From positions 37,901,501-37,965,500 of the forward strand of contig CM066735.1 in the NCBI GenBank assembly GCA_033961575.1: a stretch of 64,000 nucleotides of DNA. Reading direction: 5' to 3'. The position numbers and the translations under genes were made by a program. The DNA comes from Aselliscus stoliczkanus (lineage: Eukaryota > Chordata > Mammalia > Chiroptera > Hipposideridae). Below are positions 25,076 to 40,900 of the stretch, piece by piece; position 1 is the first letter of the stretch, and every line of letters starts with the position of its first letter. The notes beneath the pieces were generated by a model. It did no database searches and was not told where the DNA came from. It worked only from the letters and a program-made list of their open reading frames with translations.

Positions 25076-26274
25076 TCTATAGTAATAGAGTCAGATACAT
25101 TGCAGCATTAACATATTACACATAAAGAAACACTATTATGTTTTTACTTAGGATTCAGGAATGTGGAAGAAACTAGAAATTCTGTATTGAATTGGTACAG
25201 ATTGACAGTTATTTTTAAAATAGCAAAATAGCTATCAGTGTGTACCAATTGATACTCAGAGTATCAGTGATGTAGGGCAATGACTGTTATTTACAGAGGC
25301 AGAGGCCCAAGGGAGCCTGTGCTCATTGTTAGACATATATGTCTCAAACTATTTTTACTCTTCGCCTCCTTCCTCACCTACCCTGCTAGTCACATTTGCG
25401 TGCATACTAATTTAACAGGCACCTGTTGCCATGGCAGCACAGAACAAAAATGAAATCTATTATTTTATGAGGTGAGAGTTCCCAAGTGATACAGGTGCAG
25501 GCTCGTGAAAATGTTTTTGCTTTGCATAGCTCCCGAGGTAAGAGGCTGAGTCTGTATTAACCATGGGACTCTGGGAGTTGTCTTAAGTTGCTCTTCTTGG
25601 TGATGCTCTACCTTCACACATCCACTGGATTACAGGGATCCAACTCTACTTCTGATAACATGACAACTGTTCACTGGCTTACATCAGGAAAAATTCATGT
25701 CAACCAATTTTTCAGTCGTTAGCTGGTAAATTAGTCCACATGTTTCTGTGTTCCCCTTAACCTGTGGTAGGGCCAATAATGAGGACAATTCTCACTGTCT
25801 TTTTGATTTTTTGAAATAAGGTAATTGCTGAAAATGTGACCTTGTTTCTCCACGCATTCTCTAAAAACAAGTGAGATGTCCTATGAGATAACTGGTATTC
25901 AAAGGAAACTTCCAGAAACTGCTAATTATAGAAAAAAATGTCCTAATGGTATTTTCGTCACATCTGTTTGTATATTCATCAAATGCCTATTACATGCAAA
26001 GGGGCTCTCTGTGGGATATAAGAGTTCATGGTCTGTGGTTAGTGAAACTAAACCCACATAAAGAAGCCAACTGAGAGCAAATGACAAGCACAGGCTGTTC
26101 CATTGTTTGTTCCCTTCCTATTTTTTTCTGACTTCATTCATTAGATGCTGCTTTAGAAAGACCCATGGATTAATATGCTATGATTATTTTATTTGACTCT
26201 TCCCAATAGAAGACAGTGTTTTGGAGGTGCTTTGTATATAGCCCAATGCAAAGTGCATACCAACTTTGAGCAGA

Positions 26275-26340
26275 GTTCTTTCAATAATAAACATTTATGA
26301 AATGCCTACTGTGTGCCAGGCTTTGGATGAATTAATTACT
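26275..26340 (-). mobile_element. L2 LINE 3' fragment
   Basis: The antisense L2 end motif is present: aacatttatgaaatgcctac, tgtgtgccaggctttgg. Confidence 0.6.
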
Positions 26341-26503
26341 ATGATGAATTGTCAAATTCCACTCATTATGTGTTTTGTTGCATAATTTAAACCTTTTCTG
26401 TAGAAATGCAACTTATTTGTTAAAGGTGTAGTTTTTAAACAGTAAAAGCAAATAGCTTGAAAAGAGATGGTGAGAATCTTAAGATACAGACTTACCAAAC
26501 TGG

Positions 26504-26505
<2 letters not shown>

Positions 26506-26552
<47 letters not shown>
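26506..26552. repeat. (CA)n microsatellite
   Basis: A pure CA run of about 23 units lies in intron sequence. It encodes the cysteine-valine frame seen on the minus strand, which is not a gene. Confidence 0.97.
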
Positions 26553-26555
<3 letters not shown>

Positions 26556-27524
26556 CCTTAAAGAGGTGTAGAAAAACAGAGGTAGAAAAATATATAGGGC
26601 TATGTAATTTAACTAAAAGAATTGAGATAAGTGGATTGGGCAATTTCTAAACTGGGCTAAAAAGAACATCTTCATTTTATTCTGTATTCAGCTTCCAACT
26701 ATACTTGGCCTTGGTTCCCTTCAGTTTGTGTGCTTTTGACATTTTAACCTGATGACCTGCTCCCTTGCCTTGTATCTTTCTTCCAACTACACATGAGAAA
26801 ATGAGAGGGAAACTTACAGACACATCAACTTTTTTTTAGCTTTTTCTCATAGGCGCGATAATCTTACTCCCCTTTTGTTCTGACTACCTACTTCACGGTC
26901 CCCTGACCTTTGATGGCATATCCTACAGTGCTGCTTAATTAGCGATTGATTCAAGGACCCGAGCCAGTTCGCACAGTCCACAATAAGTACAAAATTGCAA
27001 GTAAGCATTAAGAACTTGGACAATTCAGTAGAGTCATTATGTCTAATGGAGCTAAATATTGGTATTTTGTATTTTTAAAACTTTCATTCATCTAGCAATG
27101 AATTATTTAAAAATTTTGTTTTGTTTTGTTTTGTTTTAACAAAGCAATAGTCCACATGGGTTGTGGTGCCAGGGGAAAGAAAAGACAAAACTCCCAAACT
27201 TTCACCCCAGTTTGAGAAGCATTGGTCTAATATATTCTCAGTTTCTCTAATGATGTCTTCTGATTTCCTCCCTTCATGCCTTTGCCTATTTTTTTAGTTA
27301 ATACTGCCTGTCTCTTAATCCCCACTGTAATACCCTCTCCTTCATGAATTTTTCTTCTATGCTTATACTTACTCTTACACTGAAATTCTTTGTATTTCTG
27401 CTGAAATCTTATATGTAGTATTTATAGGCAATAGCATCATTTAACATTCTGTACAATTGCACTTGCTTTTCTGCAGTACTGTCTTGGAGGCCACGCCTGA
27501 GAGATGACGATCAGGGTGGAGAAG

Positions 27525-27765
27525 ATCCTGGACTTAGAAGTCTCAGACATCTGGGTTAAAATCCTGAGTTCTGTCATTTATGAGCTGAGGGACCTGGGGC
27601 CAGTCAACAAGCCTCTTTATACCTCAGTTTCCCTATGTGTCAAATGGGACTATTGGTAGCACCTCTCTCTTAAGGTTGCTATTGAGGATTAAATGAAATA
27701 GTACATGGAAAGCATTAAGTGCACAGTTCCTGGCATGTACTAAACACTCAACAAATGACTGCTGT
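27525..27765 (+). mobile_element. MIR SINE, nearly full length
   Basis: The sense MIR pattern runs ctgggttaaaatcctgag, tcatttatgagctgagg, tacctcagtttccctatgtg, aatgggactattggtagc, gctattgaggattaaatgaa and cctggcatgtac. Confidence 0.85.
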
Positions 27766-29009
27766 TATGTTTTTCATTATTAATATCAGCAGCATTTTTT
27801 ATTGCCTTGTCATTTAATCATGTTGTTTTGAGGAAAAAGAAGAAATGGAGAAGTTTCCACATGCTTTGATAGGCCCACTTTGTGAAGACATGGTTAGAAT
27901 GGGTGGTGTCCCAAAGGGTGGAAAGTCACTAGCTATCTAACAGGCTTTGGAGAGCTTGCCAGTGAGTGCAGCGGAGGCTCCCGTGTTTAGGCACCGAGAG
28001 CATCACGTGAGTCACTCATAAGATCCTTGTCCCTACAGGCAAAACTAACATGACCAAAAGGAAAATGGAATAATAAAAAACAACTTTAGAAGACGGCAAT
28101 GTATCTAAAATTATCCGCACCCACAAAAAATTTGGCTGGAACACCTGGATTTTTCCGAGTATAATTTTAGTTAGGTAAACACTGAAATGATATATTTTCC
28201 TAAAAAAGCAAAGAGTCATTTTATGGAACATGGTGGTTGACAGTAACCTTCAGATTCAGAAGGTCAATTTTGCAAAAGGTTTTCCTTGTTTTAAAGAATG
28301 ATAAGATGTGAATTTGAACAAACTGAAATAATGATGCTCGCACTCACAAGCTGAAATGCCAGAATTTACCCTCAAATAGTATTTTTGTAGGATAATATCT
28401 AAGAACATAGACACATAGATGTGAGCTACTGTGCTAATTGTGCAGTAGTTAAATGATTTTTTAATGTGTGTACCAAACAAGTATATATTAAACCCATATT
28501 ATAGATTCATAGCTATCTAGAATATGCTTTATTAGGCTTTAAAAAATAGGTAAACTCCCTTAAAAGTAAGCAGAAATATATTCAGTATGTAACTAAAGTA
28601 AATACCAAGCAAAATGGCACTGAATTTAAGGGAGTGGATTATGGTTTTTGTGGTCAAATTATTTCTGGTATATTGAATGTGAATTCAAAAGGAAGACTAT
28701 AAACAAAATTCTGAGAAGGGCTAAGGAACAAGATTTAAGAGCTTTTTAAGCCCTTGTTACACAAGGGCAATAACACAAAGACATAATTTACAATAGCTGG
28801 AGGATGGGGAAAACAAAGTGAAACCCAGCTTTGAGGATTTATAATCCATTTCTTTATCTGTAAGTGTGGACACACACACACACTCACACTCAGTACATGT
28901 GAACATACCCATCATGTACATGGAAGGATGTGAATAAAAGGCGTGCTAAACATTTTCTGGAAGAGAAGTAGAGTGGAACACACACACCTGTTTTCAATAA
29001 TAAGGTCTG

Positions 29010-29084
29010 TTAGACTTGAATGGTGCAACAGTCTGTCGGGGAAGGGGTGACGTCATCACAGACTGTTGAGTGATTCAAAATTAG
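29010..29084 (+). ncRNA. Candidate intronic hairpin (microRNA-precursor-like)
   Basis: A perfect 11-bp inverted repeat, CAACAGTCTGT at 29026-29036 and ACAGACTGTTG at 29058-29068, encloses a 21-base loop. Two G-U pairs flanked by two mismatches follow outward, then six more pairs (TTGAAT 29016-29021 with ATTCAA 29073-29078), and a few further pairs to about 29010/29084. As sense-strand intron RNA it would fold into a stem of about 21 bp with two mismatches. I do not recognise it as a known microRNA. Expression and processing are unknown, and it could also be the remains of a palindromic DNA transposon. Confidence 0.3.
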
Positions 29085-30424
29085 ATCAGATGAAGCACTT
29101 TAAAAATACCCTGTAGGAAACAATCTAATGTTGGGAAGGCAATAAAAAGATGACCTAAATTGGACCTCTAATTTGTAATGCTTTTTATGTAGTTTAAAAG
29201 TAAAAGAGTATAATACTTATAAAAGCACTGAGAATTAGGGCCTAAACTCTAAAGTGCATTGTTATATCCCCACATAACAGTCCTTGATGTTATAGTCAAA
29301 TAACATATGTAATGTTATTATAATTGGTATAAACCTATGATGATGATGCTGGAAAAATGGTATATAGATTCTTTAAGAATTATTAACTAATTTTTATAAA
29401 AATAGGGAGATTGGATGAGAAGCAGCTTCTAGAAGAGTTATTTTTCGTGTTCTCCCTGATCCCTGATCTTGAGTTAAATAATTTGCAATCAGATGCAATG
29501 TCATTATATGATTTGATTTACCTTATATTCAAGGGCAGTCAGGATACTATATAAAATGAATGAAATTACATAGAAAAGGCTCAGTAAATTTTTCTAATCA
29601 TTTCTAACTTATGCTTTTTTCATTTAACTTATAGTGACTTGCTTGGGGCACTCTTGCTCAGTTTCAGGAAACTCACCTATCCTGGTGGGAACTTCCTGTT
29701 GCCTGGAGTTAGCCTATGTGACCTTTTGGATAAACCATAGATTATATGTATGGGCCCATGGATCAGCTGCCTGGAATCAATCCTGACTGAGGCCTTCCTT
29801 ATCTGTAGATTGTTTCTAGATCAATAGTGTGCCCTCTGAGCTGCCCAAATGCTTGGTATCTCACTGACCACCCCTGCACCATGTGACTGGTTTTACATAA
29901 ACTACATAGGAAATTTGCTGATGCTAACTCACATCTCCTTTAATCTCTGCTACTCAAAGTATGCTATTTGACAATAAGACCACTGACATGCAGAAAACAC
30001 AGAGGAAGGTCGTTTGCCCAGTTCTTAAAGTTTGCCGTGGTTTTGAGGCAAAATTAAATGACCACTTTATTTTCCTCTGGGAGTAGTGGTGGTAAAGAGG
30101 CACTGGCCATGGGAACCGTTTTCCTTGATGCCTAGCCCACTGCTGAGTGGTAGAGATATTTAGTAAACTCCTGTTGAATGGATGAAATAACGATCGTTTC
30201 AAAGTAGGCTAAATTTTGGTGCTACTCTTTCTGCATTCTTTTTTTCTCACCTGGCCTCCTAAAATGGCCAACCCACAGGATCTGCAAAAACACAGGAGGA
30301 AGAACAAGGATGGGAATTTAGTGCCAAAAGAATAAATATGTCATTCTCTGTCTTTCATCTTTTGTATCAGAGCATATGTATAATTTTCAACCAGCTGTAA
30401 ACTATTCAACATGATGTATAGTGG

Positions 30425-30640
30425 GGAAAAATCATGGCATTTTGGAGACAAACACAACTGTATCTGAATCTTAACTTTGATACCAATATTTTACCCAAAG
30501 CAGATTATTTAACTCCTGTAAGGCTCAGCTTTCCTTTATTAAAATGGAGAAATTATCTTTTGCCTTGAAAACTTGTTTTGAGGTAAATTGCTTCATATTG
30601 TATATATGTGTGTACTCAATAGTTATAATAACAGTTTTCA
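30425..30640 (+). mobile_element. MIR SINE
   Basis: The sense MIR pattern is diverged: atcatggcattttggagac, ctgaatcttaactttgatac, cagattatttaactcctg, taaggctcagctttcc, ttgttttgaggtaaatt. Confidence 0.65.
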
Positions 30641-30855
30641 TTTCTTGAGTATCTACTAGATATCTGAGTGCGGAATTTCCATTAGTCTTCTTACTAACTG
30701 TGCAAAGTGAATAGTATCATTCTTGCTATAATATATAGGTAATTAAATTGAGAATCAGTGATGTAAAAAATCTATATAAGGTTGTAGAGCCAATAAGTGT
30801 GAGAGCAGAGATTTGACTTTAAATTTATCTAATTTTTGAGCCCAGGCTTTAATTT
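30640..30855 (-). mobile_element. MIR SINE, inverted neighbour
   Basis: The antisense MIR pattern shows as tgagtatctactagatatct, attagtcttcttactaact, ggtaattaaattgagaat, gttgtagagccaataagtg and agagatttgactttaaat. It lies head to head with the preceding sense MIR. Confidence 0.6.
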
Positions 30856-31376
30856 ACCCTGATCAATAAATATTTTCTTCATTGTCCCAAAGAAAGGAAA
30901 TTACACAATTTTTCCTTTTCTAATTAATGTTTGTTCATCCTCTTCTATATGTTAGTAGCCCTATTCCCCATCATAAACCCCAACAGACACAATAGTTTTG
31001 TCCAGTTGAGGCACTGAGATAACTCAGGTTTTCTATAACCCAATCCAAGGGAGAAAACAAGATACAGCCCTCTGGATATGTGAAAGTACAGCCGTTTATC
31101 TCTTCTGTCATGAATAGAGTCAGAGATTCTTCTGGCTGTGCATCTACATGTGATGTCAGTGGGAACTTTGACTATGAAGGGTGGAGACGCCAAACTTGGG
31201 CGAGCTGCCTTTGGAGCTGTTCTCAGAAGCTGGAAATGCTTATAACCATAGCTGAGTCAGAAGGACGTGAATGTTGAACTTATCCTGACAGTTGCCTTTA
31301 ATGAAACGAGCCTGGCCCAGTTAGGTTCTGGGAAGTCAGCTCTTTAGAAAACACCAGTTCTTTGGAAATCTTCTGA

Positions 31377-34775
<3,399 letters not shown>

Positions 34776-35115
34776 CAAAAGGATCTTCTGGCTGAAGCAC
34801 TAGATATATTCATGCATTTTTGTTTTTGAATCAAGTACACAGATCTCAAGTCCTTTTAGGAATATGGCAGTGTGTATGAATATATAAAATAAATGAATTT
34901 AACCAAGGATATGTGATGGGCCTGAGCACTATAAACAGACTTATAAAGCTTTTAATAAACATACTCCTCCAAAAATATTGGTTGATATTTTCCCCTAACA
35001 TCATGTCCTGTGAGTCTCAGCATGTGATGACAGAATAGTTGCAATTATTATTCCAGCTAGCTTTGTCAAAACATTTGTCATGTTGTTTAGCTGAACGGTA
35101 CAAACTGACACCTTT

Positions 35116-35121
35116 AATAAA
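35116..35121 (+). promoter_or_regulatory. GASK1B: Candidate proximal poly(A) signal AATAAA
   Basis: This AATAAA lies about 340 bases after the stop codon and is followed by a GT-rich element around 35130-35152. It could give a short 3' UTR isoform. Other hexamers lie at 34888-34893 and 34954-34959. Confidence 0.35.
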
Positions 35122-36502
35122 TTATATTTTGTGCCATTCTCATGGGTCTGTCCAGATACTAATTGGCATGGTTCTTGGCATGATTTGTGGCTGATGGTTT
35201 TAAAAAAAAGCAGTCCTAGCGCTAACCCAGTGACCAGTCTGCACTGGAAAACTGAGGCACATGATCTGTAGGTCCACTAGCACATGCAGTAGTTCAAATG
35301 GAAAAGCGGAGTCATTTGCAAAACTACCTGTATATGTTCTACTGTAGCTGGAAATGACCAGGCTTTTCTGTGATGCTGAGCAGTGAGAATCACATTTTCC
35401 ATCCCTTTTTTAGACACTTATTTCGTTGTCAGTGTAGAAAGTGTCCAAATCTGACAGTTTATATATTAGGTGGTTTTGCTCTCTCAGTGTTGGTCCAATT
35501 TATACCTAGTGGCTTAGAAATGAAACAATTTTAAGGCATGAAGTGACCTATTGGAAACTGTACTTACTGAGTATCTTTTGTAAAATGGATGCTCTTTTTA
35601 AAGTTTTTGTCATTCTTACAAAGGGTGAACTATAATTTCTGTATATTTCATTAATAACAGTGGGTTTCTCCAAATTTGTTTTGTGCAATTATATTTAAAC
35701 TGATTTCATTGCTATTGTCCAGATATTGTCAATAGGGCCAGATATTGACTGTGTTTAAATATATTGTTGGGCTTATTCCAATATGAGAAATATGAACAAA
35801 TTAAATTAAAACCTGACTGATCAGTTCTCCTCAAGGAAAGCACATGACTAGAACGAAAGCAGCAAATTTGGATATTATTAAACCTCAGATAATTCTCCCA
35901 ACCTCCCTCTAACATCTTTTTTATTAGGTGGAAGTGTTTGGAGATACAGTATTCATGTGCTGGGGATGTTCATATCCTTAGAAGGTACCCACATCATCAT
36001 GTATGATAGATGTTCATATAGAGGTTTTCAATCTTGAACAAGTCGTCATTACCCGCTCACGCCCAGGCACCCCACCCTTTACTTAAAAGCTGATAGACTG
36101 ACTTTTCCATTCTCTGCAGGCTTAAAAATACAATTTAAGAATGTTTTTAATAATAAGAATATATCTGTAGATTCTAATTTATACAAAAGCACAGGGGCAA
36201 AATGTTAACATAACGAGTTAAGTACAGGAGAAGATAGACTAAAGAGAGAGGGATCATTTGATCATCTAATTATAACTTTTCTAGGCTCATATTCAAGTAC
36301 TACATTTTAGGACCCTTGTCTGCTGGGCTGAACTTTGGTGAGCTGGTCTTCAGACCATTCTCCCTGTACAGCACTGAGTCCTCCTCTGAGCCCCACATTC
36401 AGGGTACTCTTTATCTCTCCTGAATCTCCACTTTAACCTGTGGCATTTGAGCTTTTTAAGATCGCTTTTTCTCTCATTAATCATTTTATTAATGAAAAAT
36501 TG

Positions 36503-36580
36503 TCACTTTGGGGGGTAAAAAGTATAACTATTGCATTGTGTTGTACACCTGAAACTAATATAAAAATAAATAAATTAAAA
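36503..36580 (+). mobile_element. Short L1 3'-tail insertion in the 3' UTR
   Basis: The insert ends with the L1 3' motif gttgtacacctgaaactaat and an A-rich tail containing two overlapping AATAAA hexamers (36565-36574). It is flanked by the direct repeat aaaaattg at 36495-36502 and 36581-36588, which fits a severely 5'-truncated retrotransposition. Confidence 0.65.
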
Positions 36581-37255
36581 AAAAATTGACCTAACAAAAG
36601 TTTGGGGACCTAGGTTCTACTTTAATCCACTAACTTGAAATAAGTTGTGGTCAAGTTGCCTTACACTTTGTCTTATCAAGGAGGAATATATGTGTGCATT
36701 GTAATATGCTTTTTATAGAATATACCATCTTCATCAAAATTGGTGACATTGGTTGTGGGAATTCCAGGCTTCTTAGAAGGGAACTTTAATTTTGTGTCTT
36801 AAGCTACCTGTTTTGGGCAGCTTGATCCTCCCATATGTGGGCCTGGCTTTGTTTATTTGCCTTTAGTTTTTTCAAAACAACATCAAATGAAAGGTTCAGG
36901 AACACATGTTAGGTTTAGTCACTTTTGCTTTTTAACAAGGTATTTTGTTTTATAATCAGTGAATAATTCATGTGTATTGCTTTTGAATTAATGGATAGCT
37001 GAAGGCCAGGCTTTTGATTCTAATAAATAATGCTCTTCTTTCCTCTTACTGAAACAATGGGAATACGCTGCGTCTTTCAAATGTACTCAGATTATGCTGT
37101 GGTTTGGTTCATGTCAGCGTGATATGTGGTTTATTTATAACTTGAAAATTTAAAATAGAACAATTTACCTTGGCAGACATAAAAAAGCTTATTCCTGTGT
37201 GATTTATTTTCTTCAAACTGATGCTATGAAAATAATACATATCTTAAAAACCTGT

Positions 37256-37261
37256 AATAAA
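37256..37261 (+). promoter_or_regulatory. GASK1B: Probable main poly(A) signal AATAAA
   Basis: This canonical hexamer has a suitable cleavage zone 15-25 bases on and a GT/T-rich downstream stretch after it. Recognised interspersed repeats begin again only about 340 bases beyond it. It is chosen over the proximal hexamers because the intervening sequence is free of old repeats, as in a retained UTR. Confidence 0.5.
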
Positions 37262-37594
37262 AATATTGGAAATTAAAGATGCATGCTTTCTATTTTGTCG
37301 ATGGGTTTGTTATCTTTTGTAGATGGGCTCCTTTTCAGAAGTTAAGTATAGAGGAATGTTTGCTACTTTTATCCATGATAAATAATTGAATGTCAAGAAT
37401 TTTATTGGATTTTGTTTATGTGTGCATTTATTTGATATTAGTATTAGTGATATGCTTTCTCTTGATGTACATATAGCATAGTTTTAGGTGGTATGCAAAT
37501 GAACAGATATCATAAACTAAAAGAGAATATTTAATTTTTGGTTTTCTTTGCTTTGGGTGATTCTTACAATTATGTTTAAAGTTTTTTTAAATCA

Positions 37595-37738
37595 ATTATC
37601 AGCATTATTGAGGTATAATTGACAAATAGGAATTGTTTATATTTAAGGTGTACAACTTGATATTTTGATACATTGTATACACTGTGAACACAATTAAGCT
37701 AATTAACATATCCATCATCTCACATAATTAATTGTCAT
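37595..37738 (-). mobile_element. L1 3' UTR fragment
   Basis: Antisense L1 3' sequence is visible: cattattgaggtataattga, aaggtgtacaacttgatatt, aagctaattaacatatccat, catctcacataatta. It is cut off by a pyrimidine tract. Confidence 0.75.
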
Positions 37739-37904
37739 ATTCTTTCCATCCCTCTTTCTCTCCCTCCTTCCTTCTCTCTCTCTCCCTTTTTACTCTCTTT
37801 TTTTCTCCCTCTCTTTCTATCTTTATTCCCCTCCCTCCCCCCTCCGTTCTCTTTTCCTTCCTTCCTTCCTTCCTTCCTTCCTTCCTTCCTTCCTTCCTTC
37901 CTTT
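37739..37904. repeat. Pyrimidine tract ending in (TTCC)n
   Basis: Almost pure C/T on the plus strand for about 165 bases, with a regular (TTCC)n of about 12 units at 37855-37903. It separates two L1 copies. Confidence 0.95.
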
Positions 37905-40900
37905 CTTTTTATAATAATATTTTTTATTTTTAAATCACAGTTGACATATAATATTTTATTAGTTTCAGATGTACAACATATTGATTAGATGTTTATACAA
38001 CTTATAAAGTGATCAATCTGACTAATCTAGTGCCCATTTGATGCCATACACATAGTTATTACAATATTGACTATATTCCTTATGTTATACCCTACATCCC
38101 CATAACTACTTGTAACAACCAAAATGTACTTCTTAGTCCCTTCCCATCTGGCAACCATCTACTCCCCAATCCCCCTTCCCATCTGGCAACCATCATAAGG
38201 TTCTCTGTATCTACACATTTGTTTCTGTTTTGTTTGTTCATTTGTTTTGTTCTTTAGGTTCCACATGTAAGTGAAATCATATGGTGTTTGTCTTTCTCAA
38301 TCTGACTTACTCCATTCAGCACAATACCCTCTAGGTCCATCTATGTTGTTGCAGATGGCAAGATTTCATTCTTTTTGTGGCTGAGTAACATTCCATTGTA
38401 TATAGGTACCACATCTTCTTTATCTATACATACATTGATGGACACTCAGGTTGCCTCTATGATGGCTATTGTAAGTAATGCTACGATGAACACAGGGATG
38501 CACATGTCGCTTCAAAGTAGTCTTTTGGGTTCCTTGGGATAAATACTCAGAAATGGGATTACTGGGTCTTTCTTTGTCTCTTGTGATAGCTATTGTTTTA
38601 AAGTTTGTTTTGTCTTATATGAGTATTGCTATCCCAGATTGTTTTTTATTTTGTTTCCATTTTCATGAAATATCCTTTTCTATCCTTTTAACTTTGCGTC
38701 TGTGTGTGTCTGTCGATTTGAAGTGAGTCTCTTATAGGCAGTCTATGTAAGGATCTTGTTTTCTTATCCATTCAGCCACACTATATCTTTTGATTAGAAG
38801 AGTCAATCTATTTACATTTAAAGTAATCGTTGATAAATATGTAGTTATTGCCATTTTATTGTTCATATTTTTGATCTTTTTTTTTCCCTTTTCTTTTCCT
38901 TCTTCCTTTTAAACAAGTCCCTGTAAGATTCTTTGTAATACTGGTTTGGTGATGAACTCTAGCTTTTTCTTGTGTGGGAAGCTCTTTATCTGTCCTTCAA
39001 TTCTAAATGGTAGCTTTGCTGTCTAGAGTAATCTTGATTGCAGGTCCTTGATTCTCATCACTTTGAATATTTTGTGCCAACCCCTCTGACCTGCAAAGTT
39101 TCTGTTGAGAAATGATAGTTTTATGGGAGTTCCCTTGTAGATAACTAACTGCCTTTCTCTTGCTACATTTAAGATTCATTCTTTGTCTTTAAACTTGTGC
39201 CATTTTAATTATGTTTTGTCTTGGTTTGGGCCTCTTTGGGTTCATCTTCTTTGGGACTCTGCACTTCCTGGGCTTGTATGTCGATTTTCTTTGCCAGGTT
39301 AGGGAAGTTTACTGTCGTTATTTCTTTAAATAGGTTTTCAATTCCCTGCTCTCTCCTTTCTCCTTCTGGTACCCATATGATGCAAATGTTGGTATGCTTG
39401 ATGTTGTCCTATAAGCCCTTTAAACTCCCCTCATTTTTTGGGATTATTTTTTCTTTTCTAATTGGGTGTTTTCTGCTTACCTTCGAAATTGCTAATTCTA
39501 TCCTCTGCTTCATCTAATCTACTGTTGATTCCCTCTAATGTATTATTTATTTCAGTTATTGTATTCTTCATTTCTGACTGGTTCTTTTTTATGTTTTCTA
39601 TCTCCATTTTTATGTTTCCTATCTCTTTTCTTGAAGTTCTCACTGAGCTCATTGATCATCATTATAACCAGTGTTTTGAACTTTGCACCTGGTAAATTGT
39701 TTGTCTCCATTTTGTTTAGTTCTTTTTCTGGAGCTTTGTTCTGTTCTTTCATTTGGGACGTGTTTCTTTGTCTCCCTATTTTGGCCACTTCCGTGTTTTT
39801 GTTTATATGTTTTAGGTAGAGCTGCTATATTTCCTGATCTTAATAGAGTGCCTTATGTAATAGGTGTCCTGTGGGCCCAGTGGAGCAGTCTCCTTGGTCA
39901 CTTGAGTCTTCAGGTGTGTCCCTTGTGTGTGCCCTCCTATGTAGTTGAGCTTGATTGCTGTTTGCATGTCAATGGGAGAGATTCATTCTCAGGCTGATTG
40001 GTTGTGAGGACTGGCCATGGCTACAGTGGAAGAGCTGTTGTGCAGAGGCTGACCCTAGAGAGCAGGGTTTGTTTTAACAGGGCTCTGGTGCCTGCCCTTT
40101 GGGTGTGTTATTTGTGAAAGATGTTGGTCTGAAGCTGGGGTGGTCTGAAGCTGGCCACCAGGAGTGTTGGTTCTGGGGCCTCTTGGGAGGGGCTGTGTTG
40201 TAAGCCAAGGTGGTTTGCTGCCTGTGCCTTGCTCAGGGCTACCTGATATGAGCTACAAAGTGATCTACAGATAGTTGCCACTTGTGCTGGGCTTGGAGGT
40301 ATCTGGGAGAAGCTGGGCTGCAAATCAAGGCCAGCTGCTGCTTGTGACGGGCTCGGGGCTGCTTAGCAAGTGCTACAGAGCATGCTGAAGCTAGATGCTG
40401 CTCAAAAGTTTGTGAACTTTTGAGAGATTTTAAGAAAGTCTGCAGCATGAGCCAACAAAGGCTGTATGTATGGAAAAGCCACTGGAAGGGGCTTGGGTGA
40501 GACCACAAGTTGGGTAGGGCAAGATCTTAGAAAATCACCAGGGTGGGGTGATCACTAATTAGCTGGTTTGATGGAGTCTCAGATAATGGTATTCACCTGT
40601 GCCTGTATGTAGGGTGAGGGGAGGGGTCCACAAGGAACAATGCCTTCTGTCAGCACACTGTCTTAGAGAAAGCTACCCCTCCAGCCCTCACCCCGAAGGC
40701 AGACAATTTTCTCCCTCCCCATATGACCCTGGTGCATTTGGAGCTGCTGCCCCACCGCTGGAGCTCAGAGTGAGTGAATCCATCAGGGAGTAAGTTCATG
40801 TGTGGGCCCTATAAGAGGAGTGCCTGGGACCCTAGCTGCCCTTTGTCTCACTCAGCCACTATCTCTGCTGGGTTTCACGGCAAGAGTTATGGGAACTTCT

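Larger units (their letters stand above)
34776..37280 (+). other. GASK1B: GASK1B 3' untranslated region (predicted)
   Basis: AT-rich sequence runs from the stop codon to a predicted cleavage site about 20 bases beyond AATAAA at 37256-37261. A GT-rich stretch follows near 37295-37320, as expected of a downstream element. AATAAA also occurs at 34888, 34954 and 35116 and could give shorter 3' ends; the one at 35116 is also followed by GT-rich sequence. A small L1-tail insertion at 36503-36580 adds two more hexamers. The end point is a prediction without transcript support. Confidence 0.6.

Noticed and set aside
26352..26549. Cysteine-valine repeat frame on the minus strand
   Set aside because: It is the translation of a (CA)n microsatellite; the same holds for the frame at 47129-47317.
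37732..37914. Serine/proline/phenylalanine-rich frame
   Set aside because: It is the translation of the pyrimidine and (TTCC)n tract.
39221..39997. Several 90-100 codon hydrophobic frames on the plus strand
   Set aside because: They are antisense shadows of L1 ORF1 and 5' UTR; the meaningful strand is minus.
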